Below are positions 5,028-11,521 of a stretch of 14,110 bases of DNA, piece by piece; within the stretch, counting starts at the first letter, position 1; every line of letters begins with the position of its first letter. Below the pieces are notes generated by a model, which was not told the origin of the DNA, made no database searches, and worked only from the letters and a program-made list of their open reading frames with translations. The stretch covers positions 1 to 14,110 of the forward strand of contig JBBTVP010000051.1 in NCBI GenBank assembly GCA_038063175.1. Reading direction: 5' to 3'. The translations under genes were made by a program, and so were the position numbers. This DNA comes from JBBTVP01 sp038063175 (GTDB lineage: Bacteria; Patescibacteriota; Minisyncoccia; UBA6257; 1-14-0-10-40-38).

Positions 5028-6035
5028 ATGACTACTGCTTCGAAGCTGATGGAAGAAACGATTGCCGCCATCCTTGATCCTGGTAAAGGTATTCTCGCGG
5101 CAGACGAGAGTTCGAAAACCATTGAAAAACGGTTTGCGGGCGTTTCTGTTCCTTCTACCGAAGAAACGCGACGTGATTACCGCGAAATGCTTTTCTCGAC
5201 GGATGGAATTGAAAATTACATAAGCGGAGTAATTCTTTACGAAGAAACGCTTTTTCAAAACGCAAAAAAAGGAGGGTTTCTCGTGGAGCTTTTAAAGAAA
5301 AAAGGCATCATCCCCGGCATTAAAGTTGACAAGGGAACGGTGCCGTTCTCTCTCCGCGAAGGTGAGGTGGTCACCGAAGGACTCGATGGACTAGATGATC
5401 GGATTAAAACATATAAAGCTGCCGGGGCGAGGTTCGCAAAGTGGCGCGCCGTCATCACAATCGGCGAGAGCATTCCCACCGATGATTGCATCCGCGCGAA
5501 TGCGAAAGCGCTCGCAAGCTACGCCATGATCTGCCAAAAAAATGAAATAGTGCCAATCGTGGAACCGGAAGTATTGATCGACGGAGACCACACCATCGAA
5601 CGATCCTACGAAGTAACCGAACGAACGCTCGGAATCGTTTTCGATGAAATGCAAATACAGGGAGTTTCGAGAGAGCACCTGCTTTTAAAACCGAGCATGG
5701 TGATAAGCGGAAAAACGTGCCCAGTGAAAGCACCGGTTGAAAAAGTAGCAGAGCAAACGCTCCGGTGCCTAAAGAGCGCTGTTCCCGGAGATGTTCCCGG
5801 CATTGCGTTTCTTTCGGGCGGTCAGAGCGACGAGGAAGCAACCGCACACTTAAATGAAATGAATAAACGAGGTCCTCACCCGTGGGTACTCACGTTTTCG
5901 TACGCGCGGGCGCTCCAAAACGCAGCGCTCAAAATTTGGTCCGGGAAAGAATCGAATGTGAAAGACGCGCAAACCGCATTTTTGAAACGCGCGAAAGCGA
6001 ATAGCGAAGCGGCAAAGGGAATTTATTCTACTTGA
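5028..6035 (+). CDS. Fructose-bisphosphate aldolase class I
   Basis: Schiff-base aldolase joining or splitting fructose-1,6-bisphosphate and the two triose phosphates. The 335-aa product is of the eukaryote-like class I type: GILAADES (D27), GIKVDKG (K102), AKWRAVI (K138), PIVEPEVL (E179, E181) and the Schiff-base lysine in LLLKPSMV (K221), then FLSGGQSDEEA and WVLTFSYARALQ. It is somewhat shorter than rabbit aldolase A (363 aa); the C-terminal tail ends in AAKGIYST and lacks the terminal Tyr that tunes the animal enzymes. ATG at 5028, no SD, 9 bp after glpX, presumably translated from the same mRNA. Because it is next to FBPase the pair favours the gluconeogenic direction, although aldolase is reversible. 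Confidence 0.96.
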   Translation: MTTASKLMEETIAAILDPGKGILAADESSKTIEKRFAGVSVPSTEETRRDYREMLFSTDGIENYISGVILYEETLFQNAKKGGFLVELLKKKGIIPGIKVDKGTVPFSLREGEVVTEGLDGLDDRIKTYKAAGARFAKWRAVITIGESIPTDDCIRANAKALASYAMICQKNEIVPIVEPEVLIDGDHTIERSYEVTERTLGIVFDEMQIQGVSREHLLLKPSMVISGKTCPVKAPVEKVAEQTLRCLKSAVPGDVPGIAFLSGGQSDEEATAHLNEMNKRGPHPWVLTFSYARALQNAALKIWSGKESNVKDAQTAFLKRAKANSEAAKGIYST

Positions 6036-6075
6036 ATAAATAAAGAAGGGAACTCCATTGGAACGGAATTCCCTT
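6036..6075 (-). terminator. Probable terminator of the 169-aa gene, between converging genes
   Basis: Stem 6046-6056 with 6065-6075 (AAGGGAACTCC/GGAATTCCCTT), 11 bp with one mismatch, loop 8 nt. On the minus strand CTTTATTTATTC follows, which suits termination of the 169-aa gene. On the plus strand no T-run follows, so termination of glpX-fba here would be weak. Confidence 0.6.
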
Positions 6076-6101
6076 GTGCGTTGTGGGTCTAGCCCTCCGA
6101 G

Positions 6102-6611
6102 CTAGAGCGTGGCGCCGAACTTCTCGAGGTAGGCGCGGTTGCCGCTCAAGCGTGCGATTTCGATGTCGCGACCGAACACGAAGAGATCTTCTTCCTGGGC
6201 GACCGTGAGCATGGCACTTTCATCCTCGAGTTCAGGTAATCCCGAGAACGAGAAGATGTGGCGCATGGTTCGGATCGCTCCGCCGTAGCGATCCAGGTAT
6301 GCGTTTCGGCTCTGGAAGCTGCTCAAGTGGTCCGGGTACGCTGCAAGCCGGACGGCCTTTTCGTACGCCAACTTGGAGTACTTCACCGACTTGTGGTTGG
6401 CCGGCGAACCGATGCGGATGTTGCAGATGAGAACGAAAGCACACACCGGCTCCTCGAGATCACTCACTGTCTCCTCGAGGAGACAGAAGTAGCCGCCCTC
6501 TTGAGCTGAATCCGCGAGGCGTTCCACGGTGGCCTTGACCACCGTTTCCACGCGATTCAGAAGACCAGCGAGCCGTTCCTGCACTGGACGATCTTTGATG
6601 TAGAGCAACAC
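6102..6611 (-). CDS. Hypothetical protein, 169 aa, possibly GlcG/HbpS (DUF336)-like; SD-bearing solitary gene
   Basis: Not firmly recognised. GTG at 6611 is the start: GGAGGTGG (6616-6623) lies 7 nt upstream of it. Residues about 56-135 (VCAFVLICNIRIGSP, YSKLAYEKAVRLAA, GGAIRTMRHIFSFSGLPELEDESAM) resemble by eye the heme-binding GlcG/HbpS fold pattern of a strand, a helix rich in K-A, a GG turn and a GxSGLPxxxDE-like end. This is a weak resemblance and no heme ligand is evident. A 12-residue motif occurs twice: RNAYLDRYGGAI (102-113) and NRAYLEKFGATL (158-169, the very C-terminus). No signal peptide. Lysine codons are almost all AAG, unlike the AAA-rich neighbours. Own promoter (TTGACA-N16-TAATAT) and terminator; monocistronic. 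Confidence 0.75.
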   Translation of the reverse strand: MLLYIKDRPVQERLAGLLNRVETVVKATVERLADSAQEGGYFCLLEETVSDLEEPVCAFVLICNIRIGSPANHKSVKYSKLAYEKAVRLAAYPDHLSSFQSRNAYLDRYGGAIRTMRHIFSFSGLPELEDESAMLTVAQEEDLFVFGRDIEIARLSGNRAYLEKFGATL

Positions 6612-6615
6612 TCAA

Positions 6616-6623
6616 CCACCTCC
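6616..6623 (-). promoter_or_regulatory. Strong Shine-Dalgarno site of the 169-aa gene
   Basis: Minus-strand GGAGGTGG, with the GGAGG core 7 nt before the GTG start at 6611. It justifies the GTG start. Confidence 0.85.
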
Positions 6624-6668
6624 AAAAGTGAGTTGTTATTGTTTGCGATGCTGTCGGGACCTTTATAT

Positions 6669-6696
6669 ATATTACCAGATAATCATCCTTTGTCAA
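6669..6696 (-). promoter_or_regulatory. Promoter of the 169-aa gene
   Basis: Minus-strand perfect -35 TTGACA (6691-6696), 16-bp spacer, TAATAT (6669-6674) within an alternating AT tract that offers other -10 registers (TATATA, TATAAA). It predicts a leader of about 50 nt carrying the SD, unlike the leaderless neighbours. Confidence 0.7.
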
Positions 6697-6740
6697 TACC
6701 AGAGCGTTGTTCGGAAACACCCTTTCAACTTATATTTTCC

Positions 6741-6828
6741 CGAGGTTTTGTGAGCGATTTTTTGACTTCGGCCCTGCCTACCGACAGGCAGACTTTCGGC
6801 GAGGAGAAAAAGCGCTTACAAAACCTCT
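6741..6828. repeat. Large imperfect inverted repeat with inner palindrome
   Basis: Outer arms GAGGTTTTGTGAGCG (6742-6756) and CGCTTACAAAACCTC (6813-6827) pair over 15 bp with one G-U, and extend inward through a T-run/A-run to 22 bp with one mismatch. The apex holds CTGCCT (6774-6779) / AGGCAG (6786-6791). It lies in a 267-bp gap between two minus-strand genes. It could be a MITE-like or REP-like element, or a transcription barrier after the cupredoxin gene. A further CCTCG/CGAGG hairpin lies at 6831-6848. No coding sequence is seen here. Confidence 0.65.
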
Positions 6829-6878
6829 TGCCTCGAAAAATTCCGAGGAGTTTTGAACGCAATGAACTAAACGCGGCC

Positions 6879-7685
6879 TTATTCCGTAACCACGACCGAT
6901 CCCGTCATCGTAGGGTGCGGTGAACAATGGTAACTGTACGTTCCTGGAACCGTGAAGGTAAAGCTGTACGTTCCCCCCTCTGGGAGAAGTGAACTCGTGG
7001 GACCTGCCACTGAATCGGACGTTATGGTGTGCGACGCGCTGTCCAAATTTGTCCAAGTCACTTTTGTTCCTTTGGGAACGGTAATGTGTTGCGGAGCATA
7101 CGCAAATCCGGAAATGGTTACCGAAACGGGATTGGGTACATTTTCGCCCTGGAGCGCAGGAGGAGTAACAGAAACCGGAGAAGTTGCAGGTGAGTCCCCT
7201 GCTTCATTGTACGCGGTCATACGATACCAATATGTTTTCCCAGGAACCACGGTGCCGTCATACCCCGTAAAATAAAACGGCACGGTATCGATCTCGGAAA
7301 TAAGTTCTATAAACTTATCATCGGCAAAATCCGATCGGGTACTCCGCGTCACGTGGAATCCATCTACCACGGGGGCATCTGTGCTCTTCCATCGGAGTTT
7401 TATCCTGCCAGAACTCACGGCAGTAACCGTAAATTCAGTCGGCGCTTTTGGAGTTTTCTGCTCTACGCTCGGGGGAATCTTCGGGGGGAGCGGTGTTTGT
7501 TGCGAAGTAGGAGGAGGTGCGATATTTCCTGCCCCGGAAGTTCCCGTTGGTGCCGGAGGCGGGGCTATCCCATTATTATTTTCTGCCGGATTATCTAGAG
7601 GTGCGCCATCAGGATTAATGAGGAGTACCACCCCCGCAATCAATACGAGCACTACCGCTAACGGGATAAGTAACTTTATCTTCAT
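6879..7685 (-). CDS. Membrane-anchored Fn3-cupredoxin protein
   Basis: Extracytoplasmic, probably copper-binding protein of 268 aa. An uncleaved-looking N-terminal membrane segment (4-24) is followed by a Pro/Gly/Asn-rich linker (about 25-80). A fibronectin type III domain follows (about 81-176: APTEFTVTAVSSGRIKLRW to TYWYRMTAYNEAGDSPAT). The last domain is a plastocyanin-like cupredoxin (about 187-268). Type 1 copper ligands are visible: H219 (SASHTI), C254, H257 and M260 (YHCSPHPTM). This ligand set fits a blue copper electron carrier. ATG at 7685 is chosen because the signal anchor starts there and an extended -10 (TGCTATATT) lies 8 nt upstream; longer starts up to 7766 overlap the next gene and add a non-signal extension. 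It is the last gene of the lemA-led run. The redox partner is unknown. Confidence 0.9.
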   Translation of the reverse strand: MKIKLLIPLAVVLVLIAGVVLLINPDGAPLDNPAENNNGIAPPPAPTGTSGAGNIAPPPTSQQTPLPPKIPPSVEQKTPKAPTEFTVTAVSSGRIKLRWKSTDAPVVDGFHVTRSTRSDFADDKFIELISEIDTVPFYFTGYDGTVVPGKTYWYRMTAYNEAGDSPATSPVSVTPPALQGENVPNPVSVTISGFAYAPQHITVPKGTKVTWTNLDSASHTITSDSVAGPTSSLLPEGGTYSFTFTVPGTYSYHCSPHPTMTGSVVVTE

Positions 7686-7693
7686 AGGTATTG

Positions 7694-7722
7694 AATATAG
7701 CATATTTTCCATTTCTCGGCAA
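7694..7722 (-). promoter_or_regulatory. Promoter of the Fn3-cupredoxin gene
   Basis: Minus-strand TTGCCG (7717-7722), 17-bp spacer, extended -10 TGC-TATATT (7694-7699), 8 nt before the ATG. The gene can thus be transcribed separately from the upstream run, nearly without leader. Confidence 0.55.
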
Positions 7723-7746
7723 GGAGCAGTCATGACGACACTAATA

Positions 7747-8142
7747 TCAACGAATTCCCGTATCACACAAAAGTTTAATCTCTGACGTAAGCCCCGAATC
7801 TACACGCACCGATTCGCGATCACATATCGGAAATGGAGTTTCACCTGCGGGTCGAAATTCGTATTCACCTGGGGCGAGCGTTACCGAAAACGTTCCATCG
7901 CTTTCAGTCTCAATACGCTTCAAGGGATATCCGCCCCGGATTTGGTAAATATCAATCGAAACCTGATACGGCTTCGGAGCGCAATTTGGATCAGGTGGAA
8001 TACGCTCAACAGGACAAATCGGTCCAAGTAAGACTATTCCTCGTACCTCGCCATTTGTACTATCCTGTCGATTCATCCAAAAAAGGAATATGACTATCAA
8101 GATTGCGCCCGTTACGGAACTAATGAAAGGAATTTTTGTCAT
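7747..8142 (-). CDS. Small membrane-anchored protein with carboxypeptidase-regulatory-like beta domain
   Basis: Function unknown. The 131-aa product has one hydrophobic N-terminal segment (about 8-22, SSVTGAILIVIFLFW) that acts as signal anchor or signal peptide. The single beta-sandwich-like domain has the pattern GxVLLGPICPVERIPPDPNC, YQVSIDIYQ, ESDGTFSVTLAPGEYEFRPAG and a C-terminal IKLLCDTG. The DGTFSVTLAPGEY stretch is typical of carboxypeptidase-regulatory-like (transthyretin-type) domains. Cysteines at C43, C54, C107 and C126 could form two disulfides outside the cell. ATG at 8142 follows the TPM gene's stop by 9 bp without an SD, so it is probably translated from the lemA mRNA. Assignment to this general fold is by motif; no specific role can be given. 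Confidence 0.8.
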   Translation of the reverse strand: MTKIPFISSVTGAILIVIFLFWMNRQDSTNGEVRGIVLLGPICPVERIPPDPNCAPKPYQVSIDIYQIRGGYPLKRIETESDGTFSVTLAPGEYEFRPAGETPFPICDRESVRVDSGLTSEIKLLCDTGIR

Positions 8143-8151
8143 AGTTGTTTT

Positions 8152-9024
8152 TTACCATCTTCCCGAAGCCCCTCCGCCGCCAGATCTTCCTCCGCCAAAT
8201 CCCCCAAAACCGCCACCACCGAACGGCCCCCGTCTATGGCCGCCTGCCCACCACGGGATGTGACCCCCCACGGCATTTCTCGCGTATGCTCGAGAAACCA
8301 CAAAATCAAAGAAAAATCCGAGCGGGATGAGAATAAGGATCGACACGATGCCAATGTAGAGAAATCCAAAAATTGCCCCGAGTATAATTCCAAACACACC
8401 GCCAGCCACTCCCCCCGCCCACCACGATTTCGATCGCCCAAGAATACTCGCGAACCATACAAAAACAAACGGGATGAAATAAAAAGCATCGGAAATAAAT
8501 TTCGAGATCTGCGGATTTTGATTATCGGTCGCAGAGAGAATTATTTCACCTTGAGTCGCCGCAATTATTTTATCCACCGCCGCATTTAACCCATCGGCAA
8601 AATTTCCCGCCTGGAACGCAGGTTTCATGGAATTTTGAATAATCCAGTAGCTCTGTGCATCGGTGAGTGCACCTTCCAAACCGTAGCCAACTTCAATCCG
8701 CATCTCACGCTCCTCGAGCGCCACAAGGATAAGAACTCCGTTATCTGCTTTCGCTTTACCAATTCCCCATGCATCAAAGAGCCGTAGCGCATACCCTTCG
8801 ATCGTATCGCCATCTAAACTGGGGATGATTGCAACGGCAATTTCGTGCGCACTCGATTGTTCAAATGCGGTAAGTTTTTCCGCAAGCGCGGCTTCATCAG
8901 CAGATGAAAGCACATCTGCAGCATCAACCACAAAACCAGTCGGTCGCGGCAATACAGAGACCCCGCTTACGAGAGTCGGAGCGACCGCAATGAACGCCGC
9001 TAGAAAGAGAACGGCGTATTTCAT
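8152..9024 (-). CDS. TPM-domain (YgcG-type) membrane protein
   Basis: Envelope protein of the TPM family, whose exact activity is unsettled (some members have been reported as phosphatases, others are assembly factors). The 290-aa product has a signal peptide (1-22, ending VSGVSVLP) and a TPM domain at about 30-155. Its family blocks are VVDAADVLSSADEAALAEKLTAFEQ, IAVAIIPSLDG, DNGVLILVALEEREMRIEVGYGLEGALTD and FQAGNFADGLNAAVDKI. Two or three membrane segments follow (about 182-250), then a glycine-rich tail ending SGGGGASGRW. Signal, TPM, membrane and Gly-rich tail is the usual order. ATG at 9024 lies 3 bp after lemA's stop; the LemA-TPM pair is a recurrent bacterial neighbourhood, which supports a joint envelope role. 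Confidence 0.93.
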   Translation of the reverse strand: MKYAVLFLAAFIAVAPTLVSGVSVLPRPTGFVVDAADVLSSADEAALAEKLTAFEQSSAHEIAVAIIPSLDGDTIEGYALRLFDAWGIGKAKADNGVLILVALEEREMRIEVGYGLEGALTDAQSYWIIQNSMKPAFQAGNFADGLNAAVDKIIAATQGEIILSATDNQNPQISKFISDAFYFIPFVFVWFASILGRSKSWWAGGVAGGVFGIILGAIFGFLYIGIVSILILIPLGFFFDFVVSRAYARNAVGGHIPWWAGGHRRGPFGGGGFGGFGGGRSGGGGASGRW

Positions 9025-9027
9025 GTA

Positions 9028-9585
9028 TTATTCTAAGTCTACCGTGGGAGCTTCCGATGCTCCTTCTACGGCCTCAAAGTATGCGCGTTCATCGAAACCA
9101 AATATCGCGGCAAACATATTCGAAGGAAACCGCTTTACTCGAAGATTCATATCACGCACTGATTCGTTGAATCGCCCTCGTTCTACACTCACGCGGTTTT
9201 CCGTACCCTCAAGTTGAGCCATGAGTGTTTGCACATTTTCGGCTGATCGAAGCTGGGGATAATTTTCGATGATCGCAAGAAGTCTTCCGAGCGCTCCTTC
9301 TACCTCGCCTGCCGCAGCGGCTTTCGCGTCAACGGTAGCGGCGCCGGAATACTTTGTCCGCGCATCGGCAAGCGCAGTGAAAATTTCCTTCTCCTGGTTA
9401 AAAATCCCTTTTACCGATTCAACAAGGTTCGGGATGAGATCGAATCTGCGCTGGTACTGCGTTTCTACTTGTGCCCACTGGGTATCCACATTCTCGTTCG
9501 CGGTGACGAGCCCGTTATACGCACTGAATCCATAAATAACGACGATGGCGACAACGGCAATAATCGCGATGGTTGTTTTTTTCAT
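9028..9585 (-). CDS. lemA: LemA family protein
   Basis: Membrane-anchored helical-bundle protein of uncertain function, common in bacteria. The 185-aa product has an N-terminal membrane segment (about 4-20, TTIAIIAVVAIVVIYGF). The family pattern follows: YNGLVTANENVDTQWAQVETQYQRRFDLIPNLVESVKG, then a helical core and the block ENRVSVERGRFNESVRDMN, then the typical FPSNMFAAIFGFDERAYFEA end. ATG at 9585 begins directly with the positively charged MKKTT before the membrane segment; the frame is open upstream to 9657 but overlaps msrA's last codons and has no family support. A TATTAT sits 9 nt before the ATG. It heads the run lemA-TPM-beta protein, with cupredoxin behind an additional promoter. 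Confidence 0.95.
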   Translation of the reverse strand: MKKTTIAIIAVVAIVVIYGFSAYNGLVTANENVDTQWAQVETQYQRRFDLIPNLVESVKGIFNQEKEIFTALADARTKYSGAATVDAKAAAAGEVEGALGRLLAIIENYPQLRSAENVQTLMAQLEGTENRVSVERGRFNESVRDMNLRVKRFPSNMFAAIFGFDERAYFEAVEGASEAPTVDLE

Positions 9586-9594
9586 AATACCTTC

Positions 9595-9600
9595 ATAATA
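9595..9600 (-). promoter_or_regulatory. -10 box of the lemA run
   Basis: Minus-strand TATTAT (five of six) 9 nt before the lemA ATG; no convincing -35. A weak GAAGG is present between box and ATG. It suggests a very short leader. Confidence 0.4.
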
Positions 9601-9644
9601 ACACACAAAACGAAATGGCGTAACGTCACGTTCATTGCTATTCC

Positions 9645-10130
9645 CTACGTATGGCACGTTCCCAGTCCCCGCTTTTCTAAATACTTCTGATGGTATTCTT
9701 CAGCCCGATAAAATGTTTCTGCGGGAACAATCTGGGTCACAATTGGCTTTTTATATTTTCCAGATATCTCGATCATCGCTTTCGAGGATTCTGCCGCCAC
9801 TTTTTGCGCTACGGTGTGATAAAAAACTACTGATCGGTACTGGGTTCCAATATCGGGTCCCTGGCGATTCGGAGTCGTAGGATCATGGTTTTCCCAGAAA
9901 ATCTCGAGTAGTTTTTCGTAGGAAACTTCTTTCGGATTGTAAGTCACTTGCACCACTTCAGCATGTCCGCTCCGATCAGAACATACCACTTCATACGTCG
10001 GGTTTTCTATCGTGCCGCCCATGTATCCAACCGCGGTTTCTTGAACGCCTTGTATTTCTCGATAGAGCTCTTCAACGCCCCAGAAACACCCGGCACCAAA
10101 CGTAGCCATCTGAACTGAATTCTTTTCCAT
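9645..10130 (-). CDS. msrA: Peptide-methionine (S)-S-oxide reductase MsrA
   Basis: Reduces the S epimer of methionine sulfoxide in proteins. The 161-aa product has the catalytic GCFWGVE (Cys15), VGYMGG, the YEVVCSDRSGHAEVVQV block, FWENHDPTTPNRQGPDIGTQYRS and the AEEYHQKYLEK segment. Cys159 in the C-terminal GTCHT is the likely resolving cysteine. Length is normal for a single-domain MsrA. ATG at 10130 is supported by a TAACAT box 6 nt upstream and no SD, again a leaderless register. It is divergent from the cupin gene. MsrB is encoded about 6 kb away rather than fused or adjacent. Confidence 0.97.
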   Translation of the reverse strand: MEKNSVQMATFGAGCFWGVEELYREIQGVQETAVGYMGGTIENPTYEVVCSDRSGHAEVVQVTYNPKEVSYEKLLEIFWENHDPTTPNRQGPDIGTQYRSVVFYHTVAQKVAAESSKAMIEISGKYKKPIVTQIVPAETFYRAEEYHQKYLEKRGLGTCHT

Positions 10131-10136
10131 AATTCT

Positions 10137-10142
10137 ATGTTA
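10137..10142 (-). promoter_or_regulatory. -10-like box of msrA, leaderless register
   Basis: Minus-strand TAACAT (four of six) exactly 6 nt before the msrA ATG; no clear -35. It nearly abuts the divergent cupin promoter. Confidence 0.35.
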
Positions 10143-10151
10143 CCAAAAGAC

Positions 10152-10180
10152 TTGTGCTAATAAAATTATTTCACTATCAT
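10152..10180 (+). promoter_or_regulatory. Promoter of the cupin gene
   Basis: Plus-strand TTGTGC (10152-10157), 17-bp spacer, TATCAT (10175-10180). It predicts a leader of about 31 nt that carries the SD. Confidence 0.6.
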
Positions 10181-10203
10181 TTTTGATGGCACCCACCACA
10201 ACA

Positions 10204-10210
10204 GGAGGAG
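10204..10210 (+). promoter_or_regulatory. Shine-Dalgarno site GGAGGAG of the cupin gene
   Basis: Its GGAGG core lies 9 nt before the GTG start at 10218; it fixes the start and contrasts with the SD-less neighbours. Confidence 0.85.
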
Positions 10211-10217
10211 TCTACTC

Positions 10218-10664
10218 GTGAGCCCCACCACGCACTCATGCATCCCCATACATCCCTTCGCCTTTGTAAGGGAAGATATGCGGCACCTCACCACTATCGG
10301 GCAAGCAGCCGAGGTAGCGAGCGCTCATCATTTGAAATTCAGGATCGACCACGACCCTGATGGACATGGCCGCATTGGCTATTCAATCATCACCAGCAAT
10401 GGAGAGAGTGGCGAGATCTGGATCCTTACGTGCATCGATAGAACGATCACGCCTCGACATCAACACATCGGGAATGATTTCTACGGTGAGCTCACCATCG
10501 TTCTCGCCGGAGAGATGCATGATGTGACGGACGAAGGGACAACGGTCGTACTTCGCCCGGGCCATTTCATCTTTCACCGCCCGTTGTCCATTCATCAGCC
10601 ATCGGCTGATTTCTGTGTGGCTCTCAGCCATCAACCTCGGGGATCCACTGTGGTTCCCAGGTGA
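10218..10664 (+). CDS. Cupin-domain protein, SD-bearing solitary gene
   Basis: Small cupin of 148 aa, substrate unknown. The N-terminal half (1-70) is not recognised. The C-terminal half has the cupin metal site: RTITPRHQHIGNDFYGELTIVLAGE gives H81, H83 and E91, and IFHRPLSIHQP gives H126 as fourth ligand, with a PGHF turn between. The spacing resembles the ChrR-type/small cupins that bind Zn or Fe. No signal peptide. GTG at 10218 is chosen for the GGAGGAG site upstream. The gene is monocistronic: own promoter, SD and terminator (10682-10715). Two other solitary genes in the window share this layout. It could be an enzyme (dioxygenase, isomerase) or a small-molecule sensor; the sequence does not decide. 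Confidence 0.8.
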   Translation: MSPTTHSCIPIHPFAFVREDMRHLTTIGQAAEVASAHHLKFRIDHDPDGHGRIGYSIITSNGESGEIWILTCIDRTITPRHQHIGNDFYGELTIVLAGEMHDVTDEGTTVVLRPGHFIFHRPLSIHQPSADFCVALSHQPRGSTVVPR

Positions 10665-10681
10665 CGTCATCCGTCCGCATT

Positions 10682-10715
10682 CGTCCCTCACCATTCGTGG
10701 GGGACGCTCTTTTTG
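10682..10715 (+). terminator. Rho-independent terminator of the cupin gene
   Basis: Stem CGTCCCTCAC (10682-10691) / GTGGGGGACG (10697-10706), 10 bp with one G-U, loop 5 nt, followed by CTCTTTTTG. It starts 17 bp past the stop codon. Confidence 0.88.
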
Positions 10716-10846
10716 AAATTATGAAATAGCATGGTATGTACTAAGAGATTCCCATTACGGCTCGTCAGACGCAACGGAGAGGGTGTCCTCCTTAACCCTC
10801 ATCAATCCGACGTTTGGCGGGCCACCTTTTTTATTTTTGCCTACAA

Positions 10847-11515
10847 TTACGTATATATCGGCACCACTTCCAAATCCCCTTTCTGTGGCATGCGGATAAT
10901 GTCAATCACTTTTCCGAAAATCCGAAAGTCTCGCCGAAGAATAATTGGTTTATATTTTGGGTCGGAAGAAACCGGGCTCAAAATCACTGCATTATTCGCA
11001 AAACTTATTTTTTTAATGACTGCGAACCCATCAATCACCGCAACGACGAGATCGTCAGATTCTACCGCCTCGGTATGTTCTACAAGCACATAGTCTCCGT
11101 CATTTACCCCTGCTTCATCCATAGAAGCACCGATCGCGCGGATGCTCACCACGCGCTCTTTTGGCCTGCCCTTCAATAGCTCACTCGACACACAGATATA
11201 ATCATTGAAATTTTGCTCGGCAAGCACGCTCACGTTGTCGCATCCGGCTGATGCGATTACCGGAACAAGCACTGTTTTAAATTCTTGTTCAATATGCGAA
11301 TTTCGCAGCTTGATCCCCCGAGTACCATAGCGTTCCCGCACGATGAGCCCTTTCCGCTCGAGGATATCCAGGTATTGAGTCACCGCACGCGGCGACGCAA
11401 GCTTTCGTATTTTCATGAACTCTGCAATCGTTGGCGCTTCACCGTTCCGTTCGATAAACGAACGTAACTCTTCATAGAAACTCCTCTGTTTTGCGGTGAG
11501 CCGCTCGATGTCCAT
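10847..11515 (-). CDS. lexA: LexA-like transcriptional repressor (S24 self-cleaving)
   Basis: SOS-type repressor that is inactivated by self-cleavage when RecA is activated. The 222-aa product has an N-terminal winged helix (about 1-70: LTAKQRSFYEELRSFIERNGEAPTIAEFMKI, the helix-turn-helix SPRAVTQYLDILERKGLI and a wing with GTRGIKL). A peptidase S24 domain follows: scissile A90-G91 in IASAGCD, nucleophile S131 in GASMDEAGV and general base K168 in VIKK. The 37-residue gap between Ser and Lys equals that of E. coli LexA. So all catalytic parts are present. ATG at 11515 starts 6 nt after a TATTAT box without SD. The promoter holds repeats that could be an autoregulatory operator. The nearby AlkD (13390) is a DNA repair gene, but a regulatory link is only a possibility. 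Confidence 0.93.
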   Translation of the reverse strand: MDIERLTAKQRSFYEELRSFIERNGEAPTIAEFMKIRKLASPRAVTQYLDILERKGLIVRERYGTRGIKLRNSHIEQEFKTVLVPVIASAGCDNVSVLAEQNFNDYICVSSELLKGRPKERVVSIRAIGASMDEAGVNDGDYVLVEHTEAVESDDLVVAVIDGFAVIKKISFANNAVILSPVSSDPKYKPIILRRDFRIFGKVIDIIRMPQKGDLEVVPIYT

Positions 11516-11521
11516 AGGGCA

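Noticed and set aside
9586..9657. Longer LemA start at 9657
   Set aside because: It overlaps the end of msrA and puts 24 non-conserved residues before the normal MKKTT-membrane start.
10731..11179. Two overlapping plus-strand frames after the cupin terminator
   Set aside because: They are antisense to lexA, lack an SD and have no recognisable domain.
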